Source of the DNA: Verminephrobacter eiseniae EF01-2
GTDB lineage: Bacteria > Pseudomonadota > Gammaproteobacteria > Burkholderiales > Burkholderiaceae_C
Reading direction: 5' to 3'
NCBI RefSeq assembly: GCF_000015565.1
Contig: NC_008786.1
Span: 806,001-870,000, forward strand
DNA length: 64,000 nucleotides
Made by a program: the position numbers and the translations under genes. Positions 47,856 through 57,946 of this stretch are shown in pieces (the first letter of the stretch is position 1; every line of letters starts with the position of its first letter). The notes beneath the pieces are model-generated. The model had not been told where the DNA came from and made no database searches. It worked only from the letters and a program-made list of their open reading frames with translations.

Positions 47856-48057
47856 AACATGGGGTACGGTGGGTGCAAGGGTTCGGCAGGTTCTCGATGG
47901 GCAACCCCCACGCCGAACGTGATATTTGCCCTCCATCCGCTTGGCGACCGGGGTCGGGGTCGGATACCGGCTCCTCCCCTGATGGCACCCCTGATGACCC
48001 TGCCGCCGTAGGGTCGGGCGCCCCCTTCGGTCGGCAGCCATGCGGCAAAATCGCACG

Positions 48058-49194
48058 ATGGTCGAACATGTGATTCCTCTGGCGGATCTGCGCCGCGCCG
48101 CCTTCGTGGCGCAGCCCCCCACGGGCTTGCTGGCCGACACCCGGGGCCGGCCGTTGCGCGACCTGCGCATCAGTGTCACCGACCGCTGCAACTTTCGCTG
48201 CAACTACTGCATGCCCAAGGAGGTGTTCGACAAGAACTACCCCTATCTGCCCCATGGCGCGCTGCTGCGCTTCGAAGAGATCGCGCGGCTGGCGCGGCTG
48301 TTTCTGGCCCATGGGGTGCGCAAGATCCGGCTCACCGGGGGCGAGCCTCTGCTGCGCAAGAACCTGCCGGCGCTGGTGGCCCAATTGGCCGCGCTGCGCA
48401 CCGCCGATGGCCAGGCGCCGGACCTGACCCTGACCACCAATGGCTCGCTGCTGGCGCGCCAGGCCCGGGCGCTCCGGGATGCGGGCCTGAACCGCGTGAC
48501 CGTGAGTCTGGACAGCCTCGATGAGGCCGTCTTCCGGCGCATGAACGATGTGGACTTCCCGGTGGCCCAGGTGCTGGCCGGCATCGAGGCCGCGCGCGCT
48601 GCGGGCCTGTCGCGCATCAAGGTGAACATGGTGGTCCAGCGCGGCATTAATGAGCATGAGATCGTGCCGATGGCGCGCCACTTCCGCGGCACCGGCGCCA
48701 CGCTGCGCTTCATCGAATACATGGATGTGGGCAGCACCAATGGCTGGCGCATGGAGCAGGTGCTGCCCTCGGCCGAATTGATCGGGCGCCTGCGCGCCGA
48801 ACTGCCGCTGGTGCCGCTGGCGCCGAGCGCCGCCGGCGAAACCGCCGAACGCTGGGGCTACGCCAACGCCGCCGGCCAGCATGACCCGGCCCTGGGCGAA
48901 GTGGGCCTGATCAGCAGCGTGACCCGGGCCTTCTGCCACGACTGCAACCGCGCCCGCCTGTCCACCGAAGGCCGGCTGTACCTGTGCCTGTTCGCCACCC
49001 AGGGCTACGACCTGCGCCCGCTGCTGCGCGGCGGGAGCGGCGACGCGGCCATCGCCTCGGCCATCGCCGCCATCTGGCAAGCGCGCGCGGACCGTTATTC
49101 CGAGTTGCGCGGCAGCCTGCCAGCCAGTGGCGCGCAGGGCGCGCAGAGTGTGCAGGGCGCGCGGCGGGTGGAGATGAGTTATATCGGCGGCTGA
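48058..49194 (+). CDS. moaA: GTP 3',8-cyclase MoaA
   Basis: This radical-SAM enzyme carries out the first step of molybdenum cofactor synthesis. The SAM cluster motif is CNFRCNYC, the glycine-rich GGEP follows, and the C-terminal cluster motif is [20 protein letters not shown]. The product is 378 aa from ATG 48058; an in-frame ATG at 48040 would add six residues. The C-terminal GG needed for catalysis is intact (SYIGG). It is followed by mobA and moeA in the same direction. Confidence 0.95.
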   Translation: MVEHVIPLADLRRAAFVAQPPTGLLADTRGRPLRDLRISVTDRCNFRCNYCMPKEVFDKNYPYLPHGALLRFEEIARLARLFLAHGVRKIRLTGGEPLLRKNLPALVAQLAALRTADGQAPDLTLTTNGSLLARQARALRDAGLNRVTVSLDSLDEAVFRRMNDVDFPVAQVLAGIEAARAAGLSRIKVNMVVQRGINEHEIVPMARHFRGTGATLRFIEYMDVGSTNGWRMEQVLPSAELIGRLRAELPLVPLAPSAAGETAERWGYANAAGQHDPALGEVGLISSVTRAFCHDCNRARLSTEGRLYLCLFATQGYDLRPLLRGGSGDAAIASAIAAIWQARADRYSELRGSLPASGAQGAQSVQGARRVEMSYIGG

Positions 49195-49240
49195 GCGCCG
49201 TCCCGCCAGCGCCCCCCACGGCAACGCCGCACGACCACCC

Positions 49241-49927
49241 ATGACAGCCACCGATGACATCACCGGCCTCGTCCTTTGCGGCGGCAGGGGCCTGCGCATG
49301 GGCGGCGTCGACAAGGGCCTGCAGCGCTTTCGCGGCCTGCCGCTGGCGCTGCACCAGTTGCTGCGGCTGCAAAGGCAGACCGGGGCCTGCATGATCAATG
49401 CCAACCGCCATCTGGCGGCCTATGCAGCCTTTGGCGTGCCGGTCTGGCCCGACGGGCTGGCCGGCCATGCGGGTCCGCTGGCGGGTTTTCTGGCCGGGCT
49501 GGAGCATTGCCGGACGCGCTGGCTGCTGACCGTGCCCTGCGACACCCCGCTGTTCCCGCCAGACCTGGCCACGCGCCTGGCTGCGGCGGCCGACCGGCAA
49601 GGCGCCGACATCGCGATGGCGGCAGCGCCCGAGGTCGATGGCGCAGGCCAGGCGCGCCTGCGCCCCCAGCCCGTGTTCTGCCTGCTGCGCGTGCCGCTGC
49701 AACAGAGCCTGCGCGCTTTCACCGCCGCCGGCGGCCGCAGGATCGGCGCCTGGGCGGCGCAGCAGCACTGCGCCAGCGTGCCGTTCGACCAACCGGGCGA
49801 CGACCCCCTGGCCTTCGTCAACATCAACACCTGGGCGCAGTTGCGCGCGCTGGACGGCAGCACCGCCCCCGCCATGCCTGCGCCATCTGAAGACGGCGCC
49901 GCAGTCCCCGGGCCTGAACGGGTCTGA
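49241..49927 (+). CDS. mobA: Molybdenum cofactor guanylyltransferase MobA
   Basis: MobA attaches GMP to molybdopterin to form the bis-MGD cofactor. The 228-aa protein has the nucleotide motif [19 protein letters not shown] (residues 11-29) and the metal-binding [11 protein letters not shown]. The C-terminus is extended by a poorly conserved tail of about 20 residues ([10 protein letters not shown]). It sits between moaA and moeA. Confidence 0.93.
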   Translation: MTATDDITGLVLCGGRGLRMGGVDKGLQRFRGLPLALHQLLRLQRQTGACMINANRHLAAYAAFGVPVWPDGLAGHAGPLAGFLAGLEHCRTRWLLTVPCDTPLFPPDLATRLAAAADRQGADIAMAAAPEVDGAGQARLRPQPVFCLLRVPLQQSLRAFTAAGGRRIGAWAAQQHCASVPFDQPGDDPLAFVNINTWAQLRALDGSTAPAMPAPSEDGAAVPGPERV

Positions 49928-49978
49928 GCCGTGCATCAGCGCCCACCGACAGCCCCTGCGAACCCCTGCCCACTGCCC

Positions 49979-51349
49979 ATGAAAACCATTGCCAGGATTG
50001 CCGCCGAGCTGCCCGGCTACGACCCGCAGGCCCTGAGCGTGGCCGAGGCCGACGCCTTTTTGCAGCAGTTGGTCGAGCCGGTCGACGGCGCCGAAAGCGC
50101 CACCGAAGAGTTGGGCCTGTGTGCCGCCCTGGGCCGGGTGCTGGCGCGCGACGTGATCGCGCCCATCAGCGTGCCGCCGCATGACAACTCGGCCATGGAC
50201 GGCTATGCGTTTGCCGGCGCCCCACTGCGGGCGGGCCAGCCGCTGAGGCTGCGCGTGGCCGGCACCGCGCTGGCCGGCAGGGTCTGGGCGGCTGCGCTGG
50301 CGCCGGGCGAATGCCTGAAGATCATGACCGGCGCCCTCCTGCCCGCCGGGCTGGACACCGTGGTGCCGCAGGAGCTTGCCAGCGCCCTTGAAGAGGGGCA
50401 TATCACCATCGCCCCCGGCCTGCTGCAACCCGGCGACAACCGCCGCCGCGCAGGCGAAGACCTGCAAGCCGGCCGCGTGGCGCTGGCGCAGGGCGCGCTG
50501 CTCACCCCGGCCGCGCTGGGCCTGCTGGCCAGCCTGGGCCTGGCCAGCGTCAGTGTGCGGCGGCGCCTGCGCGTGGCGTATTTTTCGACCGGCGACGAAA
50601 TCCTGAGCCTGGGCCAGCCCGCGCGCGCCGGCGCGGTGTACGACAGCAACCGCTACACCCTGTTCGGCCTGCTCACGCGGCTGGGCGTGCAGGTGATCGA
50701 TATGGGCGTGGTGCGCGACGATCCCGCCGCGCTACGGGCCGCGTTGCTTTGCGCCGCGCCGCAGGCCGACGCCATCATCACCAGCGGCGGCGTCAGCGTG
50801 GGCGAGGCCGACCACCTGCGCGCGATGCTGCACGAGATCGGCGACATGGCTTTCTGGCGCATTGCGATGCGGCCCGGTCGCCCGATGGCCGTGGGGCGCA
50901 TTGCTGCCCCGCAACTCCGCGCCGATGGCGCCGGCGGTGCCGGCGGCGCCAGCAGCGCGCGCCCATCATGCGCCGATGGCCGCCGCGAACGCGGCGGGAC
51001 GCTGCTGTTTGGCCTGCCCGGCAACCCGGTGGCGGCGATGGTGAGCTTTCTCGTGTTCGTGCGCCCGGCCCTGCTGCGCATGATGGGCAGCACGCAAGCC
51101 GCAGCGCCGCTGCTGCGCGCCATCAGCACCGAAGCCCTGCGCAAAAAGCCCGGCCGCACCGAATACCAGCGGGGCTGCGTCAGCACCGCCCCCGACGGCT
51201 GGCCGCAGGTGCGCAGCACCGGCGACCAAGGCTCGGGCCTGCTCAGTTCCATGGTCCAGGCCAACGGGCTGATCGTGCTGCACCACCACCGGGGCCCGGT
51301 GGCTGCGGGCGAGCCGGTGGACGTGCTGCCGTTCGACGGCGCGATCTGA
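49979..51349 (+). CDS. moeA: Molybdopterin molybdenumtransferase MoeA
   Basis: MoeA inserts molybdate into adenylylated molybdopterin. The 456-aa protein carries PPHDNSAMDGYAF near residue 65, the MoCF motif TSGGVSVGEADH, and FGLPGNPVAAMVSF. Between VGRIAAPQL and GTLLFGLPG there is an extra stretch of about 25 Gly/Ala/Arg-rich residues (GAGGAGGASSARP), an insertion relative to the family. ATG 49979 is preferred; a GTG at 49931 would add 16 residues. Confidence 0.93.
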   Translation: MKTIARIAAELPGYDPQALSVAEADAFLQQLVEPVDGAESATEELGLCAALGRVLARDVIAPISVPPHDNSAMDGYAFAGAPLRAGQPLRLRVAGTALAGRVWAAALAPGECLKIMTGALLPAGLDTVVPQELASALEEGHITIAPGLLQPGDNRRRAGEDLQAGRVALAQGALLTPAALGLLASLGLASVSVRRRLRVAYFSTGDEILSLGQPARAGAVYDSNRYTLFGLLTRLGVQVIDMGVVRDDPAALRAALLCAAPQADAIITSGGVSVGEADHLRAMLHEIGDMAFWRIAMRPGRPMAVGRIAAPQLRADGAGGAGGASSARPSCADGRRERGGTLLFGLPGNPVAAMVSFLVFVRPALLRMMGSTQAAAPLLRAISTEALRKKPGRTEYQRGCVSTAPDGWPQVRSTGDQGSGLLSSMVQANGLIVLHHHRGPVAAGEPVDVLPFDGAI

Positions 51350-51370
51350 TCTGATCCGCACACATCGCCC

Positions 51371-51706
51371 ATGCCCTACGCCGCACAGTACCTGGCCCTG
51401 GCCCCCAGCCGCGAAGAAGTCGGGCGCCTTGCCGGCGCCGCCGTCCTGGAGTTCGGCGCCCCCTGGTGCCCCCATTGCCAGCGCGCGCAGCCGCTGATCG
51501 GGCAGGCCCTGCAAGGCCGCGCCGACCTGGCCCACCTCAAGGTCGAGGACGGCCCCGGCCAGCGCCTGGGCCGCAGCTTCGGCGTCAGGCTCTGGCCGAC
51601 ACTGGTGTTTCTGCGCGATGGCCAGGAGCAGGCACGGCTGGTGCGGCCGCAGACCGGCGCGGAAATACGCGCCGGCGTGCAGGCGATCTCGGCGCAGACC
51701 CCGTGA
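51371..51706 (+). CDS. Thioredoxin-like protein
   Basis: This 111-aa single thioredoxin fold has active site WCPHC (C33/C36) and a cis-proline in LWPTLVF. There is no signal peptide, so it is cytoplasmic. CPHC differs from the classic CGPC and is closer to DsbA-type centres. It begins 21 bases after moeA and may be co-transcribed, but no functional link to molybdenum cofactor is known to me. Confidence 0.85.
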   Translation: MPYAAQYLALAPSREEVGRLAGAAVLEFGAPWCPHCQRAQPLIGQALQGRADLAHLKVEDGPGQRLGRSFGVRLWPTLVFLRDGQEQARLVRPQTGAEIRAGVQAISAQTP

Positions 51707-51745
51707 GCAGGGATCGGGGCGGCATGGCAGCCAGCCGGCAGCGTG

Positions 51746-54700
51746 TCAGTGTTGTTGCTGCTGCTCCACCGCCACCACCACGGCATTGTTCGCACCGGGC
51801 ACCGCCTTGCGCGCCAACAAGGTGTACACGGTCGGCACCACGAAAAGGGTGAGCAGGGTTCCCAGTGACATGCCGCCGACGATCACCCAGCCGATCTGCG
51901 TGCGCGTTTCGGCGCCCGCGCCCTTGGCCAGGGCCAGCGGGATCGCGCCCAGCACCATGGCGCCGGTGGTCATCAGGATCGGGCGCAGGCGCTGGGCCGA
52001 GGCCCTGACCAGGGCGTCTATCGGCGCCATGCCCTGCGCGCGCAACTGGTTGGTGAATTCGACGATCAGGATGCCGTGCTTGGTGATCAGGCCCACCAGC
52101 GTGATCAGGCCGATCTGCGAATACACGTTCAGCGAGCCGCCGCTCCATTGCAGGGCCAGCAGCGCGCCGACCATCGACAGCGGCACCGACACCATGATCA
52201 CCAGCGGGTCGATGAAGCTCTCGAACTGCGCGGCCAGCACCAGAAAGATGAACACCAGCGCCAGCAGGAACACCATGGCCAGCGCCCCGCGCGAGTTTTT
52301 GAACTCGCGCGCGCTGTCGTTCAGGTCGGTGGTATAGCCGGGCTTGAGCACCTCGGCCGCTGTCTGGTCCATGAAGCGCAGGGCCTGGCCGAGCGAGTAG
52401 TCGCGCGCCAGGTTGGCCGTGATCGTGGCCGAGCGGCGCTGGCCGAAGTGGTTCAGCTCGCGCGGGCTGACGCCCTCGCTCACCCGCACCAGGTTGGACA
52501 GCGGAATCATCGCGTCGTTGCGGCCCCGCATGTGGATGCCGTCTATGTTCCCGGGGCTGCTGCGCTGCCCGCCCTCGATCTGCACGATCACGTCGTACTG
52601 CTCGGCAGCGCGCATGTAGCGGGTCACGTTGCGCCCGCCGAGCATGGTCTCCACGGCCTGGGCCACCGCCTCCACGCTCACCCCCAGGTCGGCGGCGCGC
52701 TCGCGGTTGACTTCGATGCGCAGCTCGGGCGTGTTCATGCGCAGGTCTGCGTTGGGCGCGATGATGCCGGGGTTTTTTGCGATCGCGGCCATGAAGTCAG
52801 CGACCACGGCGCCCAGGCTCTCGTAGCTGTCCGAGGTCTGTATCACATAGGTCAGCGGCCGCGACCGAACCCCCTGCCCGAGCGAAGGGGGGGTGATCAA
52901 AAAGGCATTCACACCGGGCAGGTTCGCCACCTCGGGCTGCAACTGCCGGGCCATATCGAGCGTGGTGCGGTGGCGGTTTTCCCAATCCACCGTGCGGTAG
53001 ACCACGCTGCCCTGGGCCACCGTGGGGTTGCCGATGTTGGCAAAGACGCGGTCGAATTCGGGGTAGCTGCTGCCGAGCTTTTCCAGCGCCAGCGCGTAGC
53101 GGTCGGTGTAGTCGAGCGTGGCGCCATCGGGCGCAATGATGCTGGCCACGATGGTGCCGCGATCTTCCAGCGGCGAGAGCTCCTGGCGCATCGCCGGCAG
53201 CACCAGCACCAGGGCCGCGCCGCTCGATACCATGACGCCCAGCACCAGCATGCGGGCCTGGAAAATCGTCCCGAGCACGGCGCCGTGCCCGCTCCAGCGC
53301 GCCGTGACGACCCAGCGCAGCAGGCGGCCATAGGCTTGCGACAATGCCGTGAGCCAGCGCTCCATGGCCCGGTCGAAGCGGCCCGGCCGCAGGTTGTGCC
53401 TGAGCAGCAGCGAACACATCATCGGCGACAGGCTCAGCGCCACGAAGCCCGACACCACCACGGCCCCGGCCAGCGCCAGCGCGAACTCGGCGAACAGCCG
53501 GCCGGTGCGGCCCGGCGTGAAAGCCAGCGGGGCATACACCGCCACCAGCGTCAGGGTCATGGCCACGATGGCAAAGCCGATTTCGCGGGCGCCGGCGATG
53601 GCGGCGGAAAATGGATCGCGCCCCTGCTCGATGTGCCGGTAGATGTTCTCCAGCATCACGATGGCGTCATCGACCACCAGCCCGATGGCCAGCACCAGGG
53701 CCAGCAGCGTGAGCGTGTTGATGGAAAAGCCCGCCAGCGACATCAGCGCGAAGCTGCCCACCAGGCTGACCGGGATGGTGATGATCGGAATGATGGCGGC
53801 GCGCAATGTGCGCAAAAACACAAAGATCACCAGCGCCACCAGCACCACGGCCTCGGCAATGGTGCGGTAGACGCTCTGGATCGAGCGGTCGATGAACAGC
53901 GAGTTGTCGCTGGCCACATCCATCACCAGGTCGGCCGGCAGGTCGGCGCGCAACCGGGGCATCATCGCGCGCACCCCCTGGGACACCTCCAGCGGGTTCG
54001 CGGTGGCCTGGCGGATCACGCCCACCGAGATGGCATCGCGGCCGTTGAGCCGCACGCGGCTGCGCTCGTCGGCCGGCCCCTCCTCGACCCGCGCCACATC
54101 CCGGATGCGCACCGGAAAGCCGTTGACGGTGCGGATCACGATGGCGCCGAATTGCGCCGGCGTGCTCAGATCGGTTTGCGAGGTGACGCTGAACTCGCGC
54201 TGCTGCGATTCGATGCGGCCAGCGGGCAGTCCCAGGTTGCTGCGGCGGATCGCGTCCTCCACATCCCGGGTGTCGAGCCGGTAAGCGGCCAGGCGTCCGG
54301 GGTCGAGCCAGACGCGCATGGCGTACCTGCGCTCGCCGTAGAGCGGCACGTCGGCCACGCCGGTGACGGTCTGCAGGCGCGGCTTGACGATGCGGTTGAC
54401 CAGGTCGTTGATCTCCAGCGGGCTGCGCTGGTCGCTGCTGAAGGCCAGCCACAGCACGGGCGAGGCATCGGCCTCGACCTTGGCGATCACCGGCTCGTCG
54501 ATCGCATCGGGCAGGCGCCGGCGCACGCGCGCAGTGCGGTCGCGCACGTCGGCGGCGGCATCGTCGGCGTCCTTTTCGAGGCGAAAACGCACGCTGATCT
54601 GGCTTTGCTCGGCACGGCTGATCGAGCTGATCACATCCACCGCATCGATGCCGGCAATCGAATCTTCGAGCGGCTTGGTGACCTGCGACTCGATCACCTC

Positions 54701-54868
54701 GGCCGACGCGCCGGCATAGCGCACGCGCACCGTCACCACCGGCTCGTCGATCTTCGGGTACTCGCGCACCGTCAGGCGCGTGAAGCTCACCGCGCCGACC
54801 AGCAGCACCAGCAGCGACAGCACGGTGGCAAAGACCGGCCGGCGGATCGAGATTTCAGCCAACTGCAT
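51746..54868 (-). CDS. RND efflux pump inner-membrane transporter (HAE1/AcrB type)
   Basis: This 1040-aa proton-driven exporter starts with the cytoplasmic end MQLAEISIRRPVFATVLSLL, continues with a periplasmic porter domain, and has the proton-relay aspartates in IGLVVDDAIVMLENIYRH (near residue 405). A second half with the same topology follows. The start at 54868 overlaps the fusion-protein gene by 14 bases. The C-terminal half matches multidrug rather than heavy-metal pumps. No outer-membrane channel gene lies beside it, so it would borrow a TolC-type protein. Confidence 0.93.
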   Translation of the reverse strand: MQLAEISIRRPVFATVLSLLVLLVGAVSFTRLTVREYPKIDEPVVTVRVRYAGASAEVIESQVTKPLEDSIAGIDAVDVISSISRAEQSQISVRFRLEKDADDAAADVRDRTARVRRRLPDAIDEPVIAKVEADASPVLWLAFSSDQRSPLEINDLVNRIVKPRLQTVTGVADVPLYGERRYAMRVWLDPGRLAAYRLDTRDVEDAIRRSNLGLPAGRIESQQREFSVTSQTDLSTPAQFGAIVIRTVNGFPVRIRDVARVEEGPADERSRVRLNGRDAISVGVIRQATANPLEVSQGVRAMMPRLRADLPADLVMDVASDNSLFIDRSIQSVYRTIAEAVVLVALVIFVFLRTLRAAIIPIITIPVSLVGSFALMSLAGFSINTLTLLALVLAIGLVVDDAIVMLENIYRHIEQGRDPFSAAIAGAREIGFAIVAMTLTLVAVYAPLAFTPGRTGRLFAEFALALAGAVVVSGFVALSLSPMMCSLLLRHNLRPGRFDRAMERWLTALSQAYGRLLRWVVTARWSGHGAVLGTIFQARMLVLGVMVSSGAALVLVLPAMRQELSPLEDRGTIVASIIAPDGATLDYTDRYALALEKLGSSYPEFDRVFANIGNPTVAQGSVVYRTVDWENRHRTTLDMARQLQPEVANLPGVNAFLITPPSLGQGVRSRPLTYVIQTSDSYESLGAVVADFMAAIAKNPGIIAPNADLRMNTPELRIEVNRERAADLGVSVEAVAQAVETMLGGRNVTRYMRAAEQYDVIVQIEGGQRSSPGNIDGIHMRGRNDAMIPLSNLVRVSEGVSPRELNHFGQRRSATITANLARDYSLGQALRFMDQTAAEVLKPGYTTDLNDSAREFKNSRGALAMVFLLALVFIFLVLAAQFESFIDPLVIMVSVPLSMVGALLALQWSGGSLNVYSQIGLITLVGLITKHGILIVEFTNQLRAQGMAPIDALVRASAQRLRPILMTTGAMVLGAIPLALAKGAGAETRTQIGWVIVGGMSLGTLLTLFVVPTVYTLLARKAVPGANNAVVVAVEQQQQH

Positions 54869-56102
54869 GGCGCGGATCAGGCAGCGGCGACTGGCAGGGG
54901 TCGGGGCCTGGCAGCGGGGCCGCCATGGCGGCATCGGCCGTATCGGCGGCGTTCCCGGCGGCGGGCGATGCCGGCGCCGCCGCGCCAGCGTCCTGCTGCG
55001 GCGCCACCTGCACCGGCGTGTCGTCTTTGCCGATGCGCTGCTGGCCCGCCGTGACCACCAGATCGCCGACCTGCAAGCCGTCGAGCACCTGCACCCAGCC
55101 CGGGGCGCGCAGGCCCAGCCGGACCGGGGTGCGGCGGGCCACGCGGCTGCCGGCCTGCGGGCCGGCCACGATCTTCAGCACATAGGGGCTGGCGGCTTCG
55201 GGCACGATGGCCTCTTCGGGAATCACCAGCGCGTCGCCGCGTTCGGAGAACCCGACCGTCACCCGGGCGAACATGCCGGGGCGCAGTTGCAGGCGGCGGT
55301 TGTCCATGCAGCCGCGCACCGCAACGGCGCGCCCGTCGGCATCGATCTGCGGGCTGATGGCCTGCACCACGGCCGCGTAGCGCACCCCGGGCAGCGCATC
55401 GAACGCCACCTGCGCGCGCTGCCCGGTGCGGACCTTGCCCTGCAAGCGCTCGGGCAGGCGAAAGTCGACATACACCGCGTCCAGGTCTTCGAGGTTGACG
55501 ATGTCGGCCCCATCCTTGAGGTAGTCGCCAACGCTCACGCTCCGAATCCCGGCGATGCCATCGAACGGAGCCACGATCTGCAACTGCCGGGCCGTGGCCT
55601 GCGCCAGCGCCAGCCGGGCCTGCGCCACCTCCAGGTTGGCGGCGCTTTCCTCCAGCGAGCGCTGGCTGATGAAGCCCTGGGCGACCAGTTCCTGGTTGCG
55701 GTGGTGGTTGGCCTGGGCGATCGACAGCTCGGCCTGGCTTTGCCGGATCTGCGCGCGCGGCAGTTGGTCGTCGAACTGCACCAGCAACTGCCCGTGCCGC
55801 ACCCGCTGGCCATCGTGGAAATTGAGCTGCGTGACGCGGCCGCTCACCTCGGGGCGCAGCATCACGCTCTGGCGCGAGCGCAGGCTGCCCACGGCCTGGG
55901 CTTCGTCGCGCAGCGTCATCTGCCGGGCCGCCTGCGCTTGCACCGTCACCGTCACCGGCGCGCTGCGCCCCGCCTCTGCCGGGGCCGCCGCGCTGCCCGG
56001 GGGCCGGGGCGGCGCCGGTTTCTGGAACCACCAGGCGGCGCCCAGCGCGGCAGCCATGCCGATGGCGGCCAAAGCAACGTGCTTACTACTCTTGAACGCC
56101 AT
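54855..56102 (-). CDS. RND periplasmic adaptor (membrane fusion protein)
   Basis: This 415-aa adaptor has an N-terminal membrane anchor (VALAAIGMAAALGAAWWF), then the lipoyl-type motif LRPEVSGRVTQLNFHDGQRV. A coiled-coil hairpin (QAELSIAQANHHRNQ ... SLEESAANLEVAQARL) and the second lipoyl half (APFDGIAGIRSVSVGDYL) follow. The C-terminal 40 residues are a low-complexity Ala/Pro/Asp tail. It links the transporter to an outer-membrane channel. Confidence 0.92.
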   Translation of the reverse strand: MAFKSSKHVALAAIGMAAALGAAWWFQKPAPPRPPGSAAAPAEAGRSAPVTVTVQAQAARQMTLRDEAQAVGSLRSRQSVMLRPEVSGRVTQLNFHDGQRVRHGQLLVQFDDQLPRAQIRQSQAELSIAQANHHRNQELVAQGFISQRSLEESAANLEVAQARLALAQATARQLQIVAPFDGIAGIRSVSVGDYLKDGADIVNLEDLDAVYVDFRLPERLQGKVRTGQRAQVAFDALPGVRYAAVVQAISPQIDADGRAVAVRGCMDNRRLQLRPGMFARVTVGFSERGDALVIPEEAIVPEAASPYVLKIVAGPQAGSRVARRTPVRLGLRAPGWVQVLDGLQVGDLVVTAGQQRIGKDDTPVQVAPQQDAGAAAPASPAAGNAADTADAAMAAPLPGPDPCQSPLPDPRHAVG

Positions 56103-56456
56103 GGATCGATGAAACCGGGTGGGATGGGAGACGCAGCCGGGCCATTATCGGCGCCGTTCTTGCGCCGCAGCAGGTTTGAACGACGGCCCCATGTCGATGT
56201 CGGCAGATTGACGCAGGTTTTGCACATTGTCGGGCAATGCCCTCGTGTCCCGGCTTGGGCAGCGCAACAGAAAGAGAAAGCACCCAATCGGCAGGAGGTC
56301 GGCAGGAGATCGACAGGAAATGGGCAGAGGCTCCAAAGCAAACGCAAGGACGGCAAGGCGCATGGGGTCGCTGGCATTTTGTCTTTTGCATGAACCCCCG
56401 TTGCCGCCATCGACACCGCAAACCGGGTCTTTTTCACGGGATCGGCAGCCGCTCAC
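56103..56456 (-). other. Intergenic region upstream of the efflux operon
   Basis: 354 bases with no gene seen. A cluster of imperfect GGCAGGAGATCG-like units lies at about 56290-56330. The efflux promoter should be near 56103-56200, but no regulator gene or clear operator is adjacent. Confidence 0.45.
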
Positions 56457-57683
56457 TCAGGGCATGGGCGCACCGGCCTCGAACCAGCGGCCGATCAGCG
56501 CCCGCTCGGCCTCGGTCATGCCGGTGGCGTTGTTCATCGGCATCAGCTTTTGCGCCACCGTCTGCTGGTAGATGGCCTGTGCATGTTGCCTGACGCTGGC
56601 GGCCCAATCCAGGCGCAGGTTCTTCATCTGCAACTGCGCGCCATGGCAGAGGTAGCAGCGCTGCGCCAACACCTGTTGCACCGACGCATAGTCATTGGGC
56701 CCGCCGGCGCCGGCCTCGCCCACAGCGGCTGAAACCAGGGCAGGAACCGCCTGCGGCGCGGGCCTGATCCAGACGATCACGCCCGCGATCACCGCCACCC
56801 CCAGCAACGCATAGGGCAGCGGGTTGCCGTTGCGGCCCAGCCGGTGGCCATGGCGCAGCACAAAGAACTGGCGTATGGCCGCGCCGGCGAACATCATCAG
56901 GATCAGCACCCAGGCGTTGTGCGGATGGCTCCAGGTAAAGCTGTAGTGGTTGCTCAGCATCGCCAACAGCACCGGCAGCGTGAAGTAGGTGTTGTGCACG
57001 CTGCGCTGCTTGCCGCGCTGGCCGTGCACCGGGTCTACCGGCTGGCCGGCCCTGATCTGCGCCAGCACGCGGCGTTGGCCGGGGATGATCCAAAAGAACA
57101 CATTGGCACTCATGGCCGTGGCCATCATCGCGCCCACCAGCACAAAAGCCGCCCGCCCCGCAAACCAGCGGCAGGCCAGCCAGGAGGCCAGCCCCACCAG
57201 CAGGCACACCAGCGCGCCGACGATGGCGTCGGCGTTCTTCTTCGGCCCGAAGAAGCGGCAGATGGCGTCGTAGAACAACCAAAACAGCACCAGAAACGCC
57301 AGCGCCACCCCGATGGCCGTGGCCGGCTCCCAGTCGACGCGCGACTGGTCGATCAGGTAAGTGCGGGCGCTGTACAGGTACGACAGCGCAAACAGCGCAA
57401 AGCCGCTGATCCAGGTGCCGTAGCTCTCCCAAAAGAACCAGTGCAGGCGCTCGGGCAGTTGCGCGGGCGCGACTGCGAACTTGACCGGGTGGTAGAAGCC
57501 GCCACCGTGCACGGCCCAGAGTTCGCCGCTGACGCCCTGTTTTTTCAGCGCCTCATCGACGGGCGGCGTGAGGCTGCTGTCGAGAAAGACGAAGTAGAAC
57601 GACGCGCCGATCCAGGCCGTCGCGGTGATGACATGGACCCAGCGCAGCAGCAGATTGGCCCAGTCGAGAAGATAGTTTTCCAT
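56457..57683 (-). CDS. puuD: Urate hydroxylase PuuD (membrane urate oxidase with cytochrome c domain)
   Basis: PuuD oxidises urate to 5-hydroxyisourate at the cytoplasmic membrane, passing electrons to its own C-terminal heme. The 408-aa protein has about eight helices in the N-terminal part (NLLLRWVHVITATAWIGASFYF first) and a C-terminal CYLCHG heme site followed by MPMNNATGMTEAER with a probable Met ligand. ATG 57683 is chosen by homology to the family start MENYLL. No other purine-degradation gene is adjacent. Confidence 0.9.
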   Translation of the reverse strand: MENYLLDWANLLLRWVHVITATAWIGASFYFVFLDSSLTPPVDEALKKQGVSGELWAVHGGGFYHPVKFAVAPAQLPERLHWFFWESYGTWISGFALFALSYLYSARTYLIDQSRVDWEPATAIGVALAFLVLFWLFYDAICRFFGPKKNADAIVGALVCLLVGLASWLACRWFAGRAAFVLVGAMMATAMSANVFFWIIPGQRRVLAQIRAGQPVDPVHGQRGKQRSVHNTYFTLPVLLAMLSNHYSFTWSHPHNAWVLILMMFAGAAIRQFFVLRHGHRLGRNGNPLPYALLGVAVIAGVIVWIRPAPQAVPALVSAAVGEAGAGGPNDYASVQQVLAQRCYLCHGAQLQMKNLRLDWAASVRQHAQAIYQQTVAQKLMPMNNATGMTEAERALIGRWFEAGAPMP

Positions 57684-57946
57684 GGCGCCCCGCCTTGGGC
57701 GGTGTGTGTGCGACACCGCCGTGCAAACTGCTCACCACTGCGGGCGCTCTGAGCAGACATCGAGGCCGCGCACCTTGGCCAGATGGCGCTCTGGCCGGGG
57801 CACCGCTGCGACCGGTGAATCCGCAGCCAGTGTATGCGGCCCTCCGGAGGGCACAAGTTTTTTCTGTCACCAACGACCATTTTTTGTCGTTTGTCATCCG
57901 CTGGCCGAGGCCGGACCATATGCCGGCAGTGACTTGGAGAAATGCG

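Noticed and set aside
47740..47922. 60-codon frame overlapping the truncated P-loop gene, as its continuation after a frameshift
   Set aside because: The residues do not resemble the expected Walker B region, so a simple single-base frameshift does not rescue the gene.
52076..55054. 992-codon plus-strand open frame opposite the RND transporter
   Set aside because: His/Arg/Gln-rich antisense translation of a well-defined RND gene; no motif found.
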